From: Desulfobacula sp.
GTDB lineage: Bacteria > Desulfobacterota > Desulfobacteria > Desulfobacterales > Desulfobacteraceae
Assembly (NCBI GenBank): GCA_023701135.1
Contig: JAMPXP010000012.1
Span: 101,100-165,099, forward strand
Direction: 5' to 3'
DNA length: 64,000 nucleotides
Part shown: positions 28,744-39,000 of the stretch, piece after piece
Layout of the letters: each line of letters opens with the position of its first letter
How positions within the stretch are numbered: position 1 is the stretch's first letter
Notes under the pieces: generated by a model
What the model saw: only the letters and a program-made list of their open reading frames with translations
Told to the model about the DNA's origin: nothing
Database searches by the model: none
Made by a program: the position numbers and the translations under genes

Positions 28744-31700
28744 CAGTTCAATCCTCCAAACAAACCATCCACTTTCGCCATAATCTGGTCATCTTCAAAG
28801 GCCAGCAACTGAATGGCCTTGGCCGGACATTCCGCCGCACAGACCCCGCACCCCCGGCATTGGGCCGGATCAATCTGGGAATAACCGTCTTCATTGATAA
28901 ACGGGATGCTGAAGGGGCAGGCCCTGACACAGATGAGGCAGGCGGCGCACTTTGTGCCGTCCACCTTGGCCACTGCCGCTCCCAGATTGATTTCCTTTTT
29001 GGCCAGAAGGGCCTGGGCCCTGCAGGCGGCCGCATGGGCCTCGGTAATACTTTCGGGTATGGTTTTCGGGGACCGGGCCGTTCCGGCAATGAAAATTCCC
29101 CTGACGGACATGTCCACCGGTCTGAGCTTGACATGGTCTTCCAGGAAGAAATGATCCCCGGTTCTGGGCAGATGAAACATCATGGCCAGATCTTCCGTGG
29201 TTTCATCATCGGCCTTCATTCCCGTACTCAGGGCAAGGCAGTCGGGTTCGAACTGAATCTTACGGCCTAGAATCCCGTCCTCGGTAAAAACCGAGATCCT
29301 GTCGTTCTCAATCCAGACTTCCGGTTTATTGTCCAGAGAAAACCGGATAAAATGGACGCCCATATTCCGGGCCTGCCGGTAATAATCTTCGTAAAACCCA
29401 TAGGTCCGGATATCCCGGTATAGAATAAAAATCTCCAGGTCCGGGTTCAGGGTTTTCATCCGCAATGCATTTTTCACGGCGGCCTGACAACAGACCCTGG
29501 AGCAATTGGGGTTTTCCGGCTCTCTTGACCCGGCGCACTGGATCATGACGACCTGGGACATGGCCTTGATTTTTTCAGGATGGTCTTCCATCACGGCATC
29601 CAGTTCCAGTTGGGTGACAATTCCCTGATGTATCCCCAGACCATAGGCATCCGGACGGTTGGGCAGGGCGCCCACGGCAAAAATCGTCACCCCGTGGTCC
29701 ACCTGCATATAATTCATTCTCAACCCGGTCTGAAGACCTGTTTTGAACCTTCCCGGAACCCCGGAATGGTCAACGATGATGGTATCGGTCAGCACCATGA
29801 TATTTTTGTGGACCGAGACCTGTTCCGCCAATCGGGCCATGAAAAGACCCACATCCTCGCCTTCAATGGTTCTCCGGATGGACTTGGCCAATCCGCCCAG
29901 CGTTGAATTTTTTTCCACCAGATAGACCTTGACTCCCTGGTCTGCCAGTTGAAGGGCCGCCGTCATACCGGTCACCCCGCCACCGATGACCAATGCATTC
30001 CGGCTCATGGGAAGTGTCTGGTCCATGAGGGGCCTGTTTTTAGCGACACCACTGATCCCGGCGGAGAGCAGGTGAAAGGATTTATCAAGGGCTTCTTTGG
30101 GCTGATTCATATGGGTCCAGGTATTCTGGTCCCTCAGGTTCACGATTTCCACCAGATATTTATTCAATCCCGACCGCCGGAGAAGATCCTGAAATTTGGT
30201 TTCATGGGTTCGAGGCGAACAGCCGCCGATGACCACCCGGTTCAGATCATTGCCCTTGACGGCCTCTTCGATCAGAAGCATGGACTCGCTGCTGCATCCG
30301 TATCCGACAGCCTTGGCGACAACGACCTGGGGTTGGGCTTTGGAAAATTCAACCATTTTCCCGACATCCACCACACCCCCGATCTCAAGACCGCAATCAC
30401 AGATAAACACACCGATTCTAGGGGCCTGGCCGGAAACGTCCTTTTCCGGAACAAAATCCAATTCCGTTTCAGGCAGATCCACTGCCGCCGGCAAATTGGA
30501 AGCGGCCATGCCCGCAGCCGCGCTGGCCTGAACCATGGTTTCGGGAATGTCCTTGGGGCTCTGGGCCACACCGCACACATAGACGCCCGGTCTTGAGGTG
30601 ACCACGGGATTGAAATGATCGGCCCGGATAAAATCATGGGCGTTGAGGTCCACACCTATCCGGCGGGCAAGGTCCACGGAGGATCCGGGAACCCGGAAGC
30701 CTACGGACAACACCACCATATCAAATTCTTCGGTTTTCTGGAGGGTTTCGTCTTCCAGGGCATAGGTAATGGCCAGGTTTTTGGTTCCTGCCTCTTCCAC
30801 AATGGAATGGGGGCGGCTTCTGATCATCCGGATGCCGTAATCATTTTTGGCCCGGTCCAGATACAGTTCATAATCCTTTCCAAAGGTCCGCATATCCATA
30901 TAGAAGATAGTGGTTTCAATGTTTTCGGCAAACCGCTCCTTGGTCACCATGGCCTCTTTCAGGGAAATCATACAGCAGGCGCTGGAGCAATAGGGAACGT
31001 CTCCCTTATTGATACCCCGTGATCCCACACATTGGATCCAGGCCACTTTTTTAGGCCGTTTCCTGTCGGATACCCGGACAAGGTCCCCCTGGAAGGGGCC
31101 TGAAGCCGACATGATCCGCTCGTATTCCAGGGTGGTGACCACATTATCAAACCGGCCCCCGCCGAAATGCTCGAGGACGGCGGGGGCAAACAATTCCGCA
31201 CCCATGCTCAGCACCACCGAAGCCACATCCACCACGGCGGTCTGCTGTTGATCCTGGGCCAGGATCGCATCGGCCTTACACACCTTCTGCAGGGCCTTTA
31301 TATCGGTCACCTTGTCCATATCAATGGAAAAAGCATAGGGCGTGGCCTGGGGATACCGCATACAGGTGGGAGCCCTGGGATCAAGCCCGGGGGTGAACCG
31401 GACCGCCCCGGGAAACTGCTTATAACATTCCCCGCAGGCCGTGCATTTTTCCATATCAATATATCTGGGTTCCGTCACCAGCGTTGCCTTAAATTGGCCG
31501 GCCTCACCCGTAAGGGTTTCGAGCCGGGTCATGGGTTTCAAGTCAAGATAAACCTGTCTTGAACTCTCGGATAAATGGGGTGACACCGTGCATAAATCAC
31601 AATTATTGGTGGGAAAGGTCCTGTCCAGACGGGTCATGAGTCCGCCAATGGAATAGGATGTATCGATCAGGATGACATTCCGGCGGGATTCGGCCAGGTC

Positions 31701-31793
31701 CAGGGCAGCACGGATTCCGCCGACACCCCCGCCGATCACCAGCACCTTTAATCCGGTCATCCGGTCATGTTCAATATTTTTAAGCGTTTGCAT
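28743..31793 (-). CDS. hdrA: Double-module HdrA-like electron-bifurcating flavoprotein
   Basis: A protein of about 1,016 residues with two tandem HdrA modules. Each starts with a Rossmann FAD motif (VLVIGGGVGGIRAALDLAE; ALVIGGGVTGMTAALQLAD) and carries the HdrA cysteine pattern (NNCDLCTVSPHL; CVGSRG and CSSACCM; CAGSREPENPNCSRVCC). The carboxy end holds two [4Fe-4S] ferredoxin motifs (CAACLICVRACP, CRGCGVCAAECP). The inner ferredoxin motif CTACGECYKQFP lacks its fourth cysteine. HdrA is the FAD bifurcation site of Hdr complexes. I prefer ATG 31793 (AGCAGG upstream) to an in-frame ATG at 31850 without a clear ribosome site. HdrB/HdrC are absent from this operon, so partners may be shared with the neighbouring one. 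Confidence 0.9.
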   Translation of the reverse strand: MQTLKNIEHDRMTGLKVLVIGGGVGGIRAALDLAESRRNVILIDTSYSIGGLMTRLDRTFPTNNCDLCTVSPHLSESSRQVYLDLKPMTRLETLTGEAGQFKATLVTEPRYIDMEKCTACGECYKQFPGAVRFTPGLDPRAPTCMRYPQATPYAFSIDMDKVTDIKALQKVCKADAILAQDQQQTAVVDVASVVLSMGAELFAPAVLEHFGGGRFDNVVTTLEYERIMSASGPFQGDLVRVSDRKRPKKVAWIQCVGSRGINKGDVPYCSSACCMISLKEAMVTKERFAENIETTIFYMDMRTFGKDYELYLDRAKNDYGIRMIRSRPHSIVEEAGTKNLAITYALEDETLQKTEEFDMVVLSVGFRVPGSSVDLARRIGVDLNAHDFIRADHFNPVVTSRPGVYVCGVAQSPKDIPETMVQASAAAGMAASNLPAAVDLPETELDFVPEKDVSGQAPRIGVFICDCGLEIGGVVDVGKMVEFSKAQPQVVVAKAVGYGCSSESMLLIEEAVKGNDLNRVVIGGCSPRTHETKFQDLLRRSGLNKYLVEIVNLRDQNTWTHMNQPKEALDKSFHLLSAGISGVAKNRPLMDQTLPMSRNALVIGGGVTGMTAALQLADQGVKVYLVEKNSTLGGLAKSIRRTIEGEDVGLFMARLAEQVSVHKNIMVLTDTIIVDHSGVPGRFKTGLQTGLRMNYMQVDHGVTIFAVGALPNRPDAYGLGIHQGIVTQLELDAVMEDHPEKIKAMSQVVMIQCAGSREPENPNCSRVCCQAAVKNALRMKTLNPDLEIFILYRDIRTYGFYEDYYRQARNMGVHFIRFSLDNKPEVWIENDRISVFTEDGILGRKIQFEPDCLALSTGMKADDETTEDLAMMFHLPRTGDHFFLEDHVKLRPVDMSVRGIFIAGTARSPKTIPESITEAHAAACRAQALLAKKEINLGAAVAKVDGTKCAACLICVRACPFSIPFINEDGYSQIDPAQCRGCGVCAAECPAKAIQLLAFEDDQIMAKVDGLFGGLN

Positions 31794-31870
31794 ATATAAC
31801 CTGCTTGATGAATAGGTATCCGTCCCCTGCCGTAAAGGTACACAGGCCATCAGAACGGATCAGATTTTTG

Positions 31871-32743
31871 TTAAAGTCCGGCGCAGTCCAGTATGGCCGG
31901 CAAACGATCCTCCCAGCCCACAGCGGAAATCTTCACGCCCTGGGCCACACCTTTCAGTGAACGAATCATTTCTGCGGCAATATGGACGCATTCCGTTTCC
32001 CGATCCTTGGCTTTCCGTATCCGGCCGATCAATTCGTCGGATAATCCCGAGCCGGGATCATTAATGGAGATGTAACGGGCCATGCCCACGTTTTTAAGCA
32101 TAAAAACCGTTGCAATTACCGGCACTTTCAGAGATTTGAATTTGTTTAGGATTTGCGTATAGGCAGGAATATCAAAAACAGGGGGCACAACAATAAACTG
32201 GGCCCCGGCTGCAATTTTTTCTTTTGCCTTCTCATATTCTTCCAAAAGGTGCTTGTCATCCCGGATGGGTTGAACCTGGCACCCGGTGAAAAAAGCAGGC
32301 TTGCCTTTCAGGTCGAAACCGGCAAGATCAAGCCCTTTCTGGAGGGACTGGACCATGGAAAGAAGGTCCAGTTCATTTAAATCATCCACAGTTTTTGCAG
32401 CAGGATGATCACTGTTGGCCATGGCATCCCCCTGCACAACAATAAGGTTTTGAATCCCCAGGGCCTGGGCCGCCAGCACATCTCCTTGTATGGCCATCCG
32501 GTTACGGTCCCGGCCATAGATATGAATAACCGGCTCAAATCCTTCCCGGCGGATGACGGCACCGCCGCCAAGGGCGCTCATCCGCATGACACCCCCGTCC
32601 ATATCCGGGATCACCACGGCATCGATGCGGGATTTCAGGTGTCGTACATGGGTCACCAATTCTGATATATCAACTCCCTTGGGGATATTCAATTCAACCA
32701 GTACGGCGAATTCCCCTTGGGTGAGTTTTTTTCGAAGCATCAT
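31871..32743 (-). CDS. Second MetF-family methylenetetrahydrofolate reductase-like protein
   Basis: A 290-residue MetF-fold protein, distinct from the metF at 26.7 kb. VLVELNIPKGVDISELVTHV replaces the usual Glu-containing ECGPP segment with ELNIPKG, while IHIYGRDRNRMAIQGD, VVQGDAMANSDHP and GAQFIVVPPVFD correspond to the folate/FAD site. It could be a methylene-THF reductase isoform or a structural partner. AAGGAT precedes the first of two adjacent ATGs. It is the first gene of the leftward operon and the nearest to the sigma-54 element at 32828-32843. Confidence 0.8.
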   Translation of the reverse strand: MMLRKKLTQGEFAVLVELNIPKGVDISELVTHVRHLKSRIDAVVIPDMDGGVMRMSALGGGAVIRREGFEPVIHIYGRDRNRMAIQGDVLAAQALGIQNLIVVQGDAMANSDHPAAKTVDDLNELDLLSMVQSLQKGLDLAGFDLKGKPAFFTGCQVQPIRDDKHLLEEYEKAKEKIAAGAQFIVVPPVFDIPAYTQILNKFKSLKVPVIATVFMLKNVGMARYISINDPGSGLSDELIGRIRKAKDRETECVHIAAEMIRSLKGVAQGVKISAVGWEDRLPAILDCAGL

Positions 32744-32827
32744 CTTTATAATCCTTATATTATATGTCACAGGCTTTCCGTCTTGCACGTCCAGCCCAAA
32801 TTGCCGTTAACAACCGAGTCCCCTCAT

Positions 32828-32843
32828 AGCAGAAACCATGCCA
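32828..32843 (-). promoter_or_regulatory. Candidate sigma-54 promoter of the MetF/Hdr operon
   Basis: On the minus strand TGGCATGGTTTCTGCT fits the sigma-54 -24/-12 consensus, with GG and GC exactly ten bases apart and a preceding C. It lies 85 bases upstream of the metF-like ATG at 32743. The matching element on the other strand at 33193-33208 shares TGGCATG and TGCT. Confidence 0.65.
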
Positions 32844-32923
32844 GCAGCGGCTCCAATCCGATTCATCTTTAAAAACAGAAAGTTGAAGGCCACGGCACCA
32901 CATATCCTTGTCCTCCGGCAAAA

Positions 32924-32982
32924 AAAGTTTAGAATTTTTTCTAATAAAGTTTAGAATTTTTTCTAAACTTGAAGAATTCTTC
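32924..32982. repeat. Tandem palindromic repeats in the divergent operon spacer (possible enhancer-binding site)
   Basis: A 21-base unit occurs twice with a 22-base period (32924-32944 and 32946-32966). Each unit holds TTAGAA-TTTT-TTCTAA, and in the second copy the arms extend to GTTTAGAA/TTCTAAAC. A third, different palindrome, GAAGAATTCTTC, follows at 32971-32982. The two-turn period puts both copies on one face of the helix. The site is about 80 bases upstream of the leftward sigma-54 element and 225 from the rightward one. The rest of the 32744-33252 gap is AT-rich with imperfect TTTCT/AAATT repeats, and no gene is seen in it. Confidence 0.55.
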
Positions 32983-33192
32983 TAAAAATCATAAGAAAAG
33001 CCCTTTTTCAGGTGTTCCATCCCATGGCACAAAAAGAGGATCGGCTTTATTTTCCAGGTCTCTTCGCATTCTTTCTAAATTTCTCAATTTTTCTAATATT
33101 TTTTTGAAATTTTTCAATTTTTCATATCCCGGCAAAACCTGTCTTTCATACAACCCGTTAAATTTATTATGGAACCATCCACGAACAGGCAT

Positions 33193-33208
33193 TGGCATGC
33201 TTCATGCT
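33193..33208 (+). promoter_or_regulatory. Candidate sigma-54 promoter of the large Hdr operon
   Basis: TGGCATGCTTCATGCT, preceded by T, matches the sigma-54 consensus with GG and GC ten bases apart. Transcription would start near 33219, about 34 bases before the receiver gene ATG at 33253. Confidence 0.65.
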
Positions 33209-33252
33209 CTAAAAGGGTTCCAAATAAAACCGCCAACCCGGACAGGACGCTT

Positions 33253-33672
33253 ATGAAAAAAGATTCCCCCTACTCCTCTCAAATCATGATCATCGATAAT
33301 GACCAATATGTCAGAGAATCCTTAAGCACCTTCTTTGGTCAGGGGCCGAACCGCTTGTTAATATTCAGATCCGGTTCCGAAGGACTCAATGCATTGAGAT
33401 ACCAGGATATTGATGTGGTTATCTCGGATTATTTCCTCCCGGATATGGATGGATTGTATTTTCTGCAAGAGGTGGCCAAAGAAAAACCAGGGGTCCCGAG
33501 GGTTCTCATGGCCACCATTACCAACGAAGAGATAGCCCTGGGAATTGCCCGGGCCGGAATTTATAAATTCATTGAAAAACCGCTTACGGTAGATTCTTTG
33601 GAAACCATTATCAAGGAATTGGAAATGATCAAGCGTTCCAAGCCTTGTCCGGAAAGGGAAAAAGATGAATAA
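33253..33672 (+). CDS. Stand-alone receiver protein, first gene of the Hdr operon
   Basis: A 139-residue single-domain response regulator: IMIIDNDQYVRES acidic pocket (Asn replaces one of the usual acidic residues), VVISDYFLPDMDG phospho-acceptor Asp, and KFIEKPLTVDSL with the conserved Lys. AGGA precedes ATG 33253. An in-frame start at 33169 would extend across the sigma-54 element and is rejected. It lacks an output domain. Its place immediately after the promoter suggests feedback within the phosphorelay encoded further down the operon. Confidence 0.85.
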   Translation: MKKDSPYSSQIMIIDNDQYVRESLSTFFGQGPNRLLIFRSGSEGLNALRYQDIDVVISDYFLPDMDGLYFLQEVAKEKPGVPRVLMATITNEEIALGIARAGIYKFIEKPLTVDSLETIIKELEMIKRSKPCPEREKDE

Positions 33673-33740
33673 AATCAACGGAAGTTTAGTGAACAGATGT
33701 CAGGATTCTTTTTATCTTGTGCATGATGGGGGCCAATGCC

Positions 33741-36056
33741 ATGGGAAATAATACCATTGATCAAAATTTGTTCAATGAGGTCAAAAAGCTGGGCGCCAAG
33801 GATATGGAACTGTGCATGCAGTGCGGAAACTGCGCTGCGGCCTGCCCCCTGTCCAGCGGCACCAATACCTTTCCCAGACGGATATACCGGTATCTTCAAC
33901 TGGGGTTGAAAGACAAACTGCTGGAATCCCCGGAACCCTGGCTCTGCTATTACTGCGGGGACTGCAATACGGACTGCCCCCGGGGGGCGGAACCGGCGGA
34001 AACCATGATGGCCACCCGGCGCTGGCTGACCACCCAGTTTGACTGGACCGGGCTTGCCCGTCTGTTTTACTCCTCCCCCAAATGGCAGGTGGGCGCTTTT
34101 TTTGCCGTGACCCTGGGGATCGTCCTGCTCTTTCTCTTCGGCCACGGGCCGGTCATCACCGACCGGGTGGCCCTGAATTCATTCGCCCCTCCCCACCTGG
34201 TCCATACCGGGGATCAGATCATGTTCGGCATCCTCGGGTTTTTGCTTCTTTCAAATGGCTTTCTCATGTACCGGGGGATCATGAAGGACACAAAAGTCCC
34301 CATCCTGACCTATATCACCCAGGCCCCGGTGTTCCTGCTCCATTATCTGACCCAGAAGCGGTGGCGCAAATGCGGGACCGGCCCCAGTTCCAGGTGGACC
34401 CGGCATTTTCTGCTCTTTTCCGGGTATATTACCATGGAAGTCCTGATCATCGGCTTTCTTGAAGTCTTCCAGACCGATGTGGTGCATCCCTTCTGGCACC
34501 CCACCCGGATTTTCGGTTATTATGCCACGGTGGCCCTCATGCTGATCTCAGGAAATATGCTCTACAGCCGGTGGGTTTTGAAAAAAGAAAAGCTTCACCG
34601 GTATTCCGATTTTACCGATATCTTCTTCCTGATCCTGTTATTTACGGCAGCCTTTACCGGTATCCTGGTTCATATCTTCCGCCTGTCCGGATGGCCCATT
34701 GCCACCTACACCATCTATACCCTCCACGTGTCCATGGTGGTGGGCATGCTCTCGATCATGCTGCCCTTCGGCAAACTTTCTCACCTGTTTTACCGGCCCC
34801 TGGCCATCTTCCTGACCACCTTAAAAGAAAAAGTCATCAGAGAATCCCAGGTGGTTTTTGAGACCGTGACCAAAGACGTGGGCGACACTTTCATGAGCTG
34901 CATGCAGTGCGGCACCTGTTCCGGCGTCTGTCCCTGGAGCGGGATCACCTATTACAGCCCCCGCCAGATCCTCCGCAATATCAGCCTGGAAACCTGCACC
35001 CAGGCCACCGTTGACATGGCGTCCTGGAATTGCGCCACCTGCGGGTCCTGTGTGGAGCATTGCCCCAGGGGCATTGAAATCATTGATCTGGTCAAATCCA
35101 TCCGGAGCCAGAATGTGGCTGCCAAAAAACTTCCCAAAATGTTCACCGCTCCGGTGGCCGGCCTGAAAAAGAATGGAAATCCCTGGAACGGCAAACCCCT
35201 GGACCGCATGGTCTGGGCCAAGGATGTGGATATCCCGGTCTTTGGCCCGGAAAAGGAATACTGCCTCTTTACCTGCTGCACCACGGCCTATGACACCAGC
35301 CCTTCCAAGGGCTGTGAAATTGCCGGCAAAGCCCTGCCGAGATTGCTCTCCCATGCCGGGGTCTCCTTCGGCAGTCTGGGCGACAAAGAAAGCTGCTGTG
35401 GCGACCAGGCAGCCTCCCTGGGGGAAAAAGAAGTGTTTTCCGGCCTTGAAAGAAAAAACACGGATATGTTCATGAAGGCGGGGGTCAAAAAAATCCTGAC
35501 CTTCTCTCCCCACTGCCTGAATACCTTTAAAAACCAGTATGACGGGTTGAAGGACAAGGTGGAAACCGAACATTACACCGAGGTCCTGGACCGGCTCATC
35601 TCAGGGGGCAGGCTCACCCCGGTGAACCCCGCCGGGCTCACCGTCACCTATCATGACCCCTGTTATCTGGGGCGGCACAACGGCATCTATGACGCCCCCC
35701 GAAGGGTGCTGGGCAGCATCCCCGGGCTGAAACTGGTGGAGATGGAGAATAACCGGAACAGGAGCCTCTGCTGCGGCGGTGGCGGCGGCGGCCCCTGGAA
35801 GGAATACCCGCCGGAGCAGCGGTTCGGTGCGGTGCGGGTGCGCCAGGCCGTTGAAGCCGGCGCCGACGTCATTGCAACGGCCTGCCCCTATTGCATCCGC
35901 ATGCTGAATGAAGCCGTCGCTGAATTAAAAATCGGAAATAAAATAAAGGTTCAGGATATATCTGAACTGCTGTTAACATCGGTTGACATTCCGGATGCTG
36001 CCGGGAAGCTTCAACCCCATATACCAAGCCTTGAGCAGGAGGACTGTCATGTCTGA
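33741..36056 (+). CDS. Membrane-bound HdrE/HdrD-type fusion (Fe-S, cytochrome b-like, Fe-S, two CCG domains)
   Basis: A 771-residue protein combining four parts. Residues 25-35 and 69-79 are two [4Fe-4S] motifs (CMQCGNCAAAC, CYYCGDCNTDC). Residues about 115-360 hold five or six membrane helices with histidines suited to b-haem or quinone contact (HLVHTGD, YTLHVSMVVG, like QmoC/HdrE). Residues 387-441 are two more [4Fe-4S] motifs (CMQCGTCSGVC, CATCGSCVEHC). About 497-740 are two CCG domains (YCLFTCCTT with ESCCGDQ and SPHC; HDPCYLGR with LCCGGGGGG and ACPYC). It should exchange electrons between the quinone pool and a cytoplasmic disulfide-type site. GGGGG lies eight bases before ATG 33741. 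It overlaps the next gene by eight bases. Confidence 0.88.
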   Translation: MGNNTIDQNLFNEVKKLGAKDMELCMQCGNCAAACPLSSGTNTFPRRIYRYLQLGLKDKLLESPEPWLCYYCGDCNTDCPRGAEPAETMMATRRWLTTQFDWTGLARLFYSSPKWQVGAFFAVTLGIVLLFLFGHGPVITDRVALNSFAPPHLVHTGDQIMFGILGFLLLSNGFLMYRGIMKDTKVPILTYITQAPVFLLHYLTQKRWRKCGTGPSSRWTRHFLLFSGYITMEVLIIGFLEVFQTDVVHPFWHPTRIFGYYATVALMLISGNMLYSRWVLKKEKLHRYSDFTDIFFLILLFTAAFTGILVHIFRLSGWPIATYTIYTLHVSMVVGMLSIMLPFGKLSHLFYRPLAIFLTTLKEKVIRESQVVFETVTKDVGDTFMSCMQCGTCSGVCPWSGITYYSPRQILRNISLETCTQATVDMASWNCATCGSCVEHCPRGIEIIDLVKSIRSQNVAAKKLPKMFTAPVAGLKKNGNPWNGKPLDRMVWAKDVDIPVFGPEKEYCLFTCCTTAYDTSPSKGCEIAGKALPRLLSHAGVSFGSLGDKESCCGDQAASLGEKEVFSGLERKNTDMFMKAGVKKILTFSPHCLNTFKNQYDGLKDKVETEHYTEVLDRLISGGRLTPVNPAGLTVTYHDPCYLGRHNGIYDAPRRVLGSIPGLKLVEMENNRNRSLCCGGGGGGPWKEYPPEQRFGAVRVRQAVEAGADVIATACPYCIRMLNEAVAELKIGNKIKVQDISELLLTSVDIPDAAGKLQPHIPSLEQEDCHV

Positions 36057-39000
36057 ACGAATCGGATTCTATATCTGCCACTGCGGTATCAATATCGCCT
36101 ACCGGGTCCGGGTGGCGGAGGTCGCCGCCTATGCATCCACCTTTCCCGGGGTGGTGGTGGCCCGGGACTATTTATTTATGTGCTCTGATCCGGGCCAGGA
36201 ACTCATTGAAAAGGATATCAAAAGCTTTGACCTGACCCGGGTGGTGGTGGCCTCCTGTTCCCCGAGGATGCACGAAAAAACATTCAGGGCCGCCTGCGGG
36301 CGGGCCGGGCTTAATCCTTACCACGCCTTTCATATGGTCTGCGTCCGGGAACACGGGTCCTGGGTAACGGAAAACGAAGACGAGGCCACGGAAAAGGCAA
36401 GGGTCATTGTCCGGGCCGGCCTCAAACGGGTCTCTTTCCAGGATGCCCTGATTCCCAGCCAGTTCTCCGTCAATTCCAATACCCTCATCGTGGGCGGCGG
36501 CATCGCCGGCATGCAGGCCGCCATTGATATTGCCAGCGCCGGGTTCAAGGCCTACCTGGTTGAAAAGGCGCCCACCGTGGGCGGCCATATGCTGCAATAT
36601 GACAAGGCCTTCCCCACCCTGGACTGCACCGCCTGTATCGGCACCCCCAAAATGGTGGCCGTGGGCCAGGATAAAAATATCGAACTCAGAAGCTATGCCG
36701 AAGTGGAACATGTCAGCGGGTTTGTGGGCAATTTCCAGGTCACCATCAATAACAAGGCCCGATATATCAAAACCAATTGCACGGGCTGCGGCGACTGCGC
36801 CAAGGTCTGCCCCGTGGAATTTCCCAATGAATGGGACGTCAACACCAAGATGCGGAAGGCCATTTACCTGTCTTTTCCCCAGGCTGTGCCGGTCCGGTAT
36901 GTCATCGACAAAAAAAGCACGGCCCCGTGCAGAATCTCCTGCCCTGCCGGAACCAATGTCCAGGGCTATGTGCAGATGGTCAAAACCGGCAATTACCAGC
37001 AGGCCCTCAATATCATCATGGAACGCCTGCCCCTGCCCGGGGTTCTCGGCCGGGTCTGTCCCCATCCCTGTGAGGCCGACTGCCGAAGGGCCCAGGTGGA
37101 TTCAGCCGTTTCCATCCGGGATCTGAAACGGTTTGCCGCCGACCGCGGACGGCTGGAAGATGTTCCCATGCCGGTGGTTGAAGAAATCGATAAAAAGATC
37201 GCCGTCATCGGTTCGGGCCCCGTGGGCCTGACCGTGGCCTATTATCTGAGGCGCAAGGGATTTAAGATCTCCATATTCGAGTCCATGGAAAAACCGGGCG
37301 GCATGCTGAGAACCGGTATCCCGGATTACCGGCTGCCGCCGTCCATCCTGGACCAGGAAATCAACCATATCCTGTCCAAAGGGGTGGAGCTGAAAACAGG
37401 GGTTGCCCTGGGCCGGGATTTCACCCTGGCAGGCCTTAAGGAGCAGGGCTTTGACGCCGTCTTCCTGGGCATCGGGGCCCATGTCCCCGTGAAAATGAAT
37501 ATTGAACATGAAGATGCCGAAGGCGTGGTGGATGCGGTTTTGTTCCTGAAAAAAGAAAACCTTGAACGGGCGGGGTCCGCTAAAAAACGGGTGGTCATCA
37601 TCGGCGGCGGAAACGTGGCCATGGATGCGGCAAGGGTGGCGGTCCGGTCCGGGGCGCAAAGCGTATCCGTGGTCTATAGAAGAACGGAAAAGGAAATGCC
37701 GGCGGACCATGAAGAGATCGAAGGCGCCAAGGAAGAAGGTATTGAATTCATCACCCTTACGGGACCCAAGAAAGTGGTCACGGAAAACGGTAAGGTCGTT
37801 GGCATTGAATGCATCAAAAACGAACTGGGACCCGCCGATGCCGGCGGAAGAAGACGGCCGGTCCCTGTTGAGGGCAGCGAATATGTCATTGCCTGTGATA
37901 TGATCATCCCGGCCATCGGCCAGAGCGTTGAAACAGCGCCTGTGATTAAGGACGCCCCCTTTGAACTGACCGCCTGGGGAACCTTTAAGGTGGACCCGGA
38001 TACCATGCAGACTTCGGTTCCCGGCGTTTTTGCCGCCGGGGATGCCGTCACCGGGCCTGCCACAGTGGTGGAAGCCGTTGCCGGCGGCCACAAGGTGGTC
38101 ACCGCCATCGAGCGGTATTTAAAAGGTCAGATGGACCTGTTTGAAGCCGAAAGAAAGGAAGAAGCCCCCGTATCTGTCGAACCGGATTATGTTCCCATCC
38201 CTGAAAATGCCGGGGCCGTGGCCAGGGCCAGGGCAAGCTTTATGGCCCCCCAAAGCCGGACGTCCACATTTGACGAAGTGGACCTGGGACTTTCCGAGGC
38301 TGCGGCCCAGGGCGATGCGGCCAAATGCCTCAACTGCGGCGGATGCTGCGAATGCAAGCTCTGCGTGGATACCTGCAAGGCCAAGGCCATTGATCACGAT
38401 ATCAAAGATGAGCGGGAAATTGTGGATGTGGGCTCCATCATCATTGCCACCGGATTTGATCCCCTGGACCCCACCCCCATGAGCCAGTACGGGTATGGCA
38501 AATATACCAACGTGTTTACCAATCTTGAATTTGAAAGATTGTCCAATGCCACGGGCCCGACCCTGGGAAAACTCCTGAAACGGGATCTGAACGACCGCCT
38601 GAAATTCACCGAACCGCCCAAAAGCGTGGCCATTCTCCATTGCATCGGCAGCCGCGACATCAATTATCATGAATACTGTTCCCGGACCTGCTGCATGTAT
38701 GCCTTGAAATATGCCCATCTCATCAAGGACAAATGCGGGCACCATACCGAGGTGTATAATTTCTATATTGATATGCGCTGCTTTGGAAAGGGCTATGAGG
38801 AATTTTATAAAAAGGTCCAGTCCGAAGGGGTCCGCATGATCCGGGGCAAGGTCGGCTCCATCAAGGAAGGGCCAAACGGCATGCTCACGGTTGTGGCGGA
38901 AGATACCCTGTCCGGCAGAATGCTGGCCATTGATGTGGAAATGGCCATCCTCTGCACGGCCATGGAGGCGAGAACCAATGCCCCGGATGTGATGCGCAAA

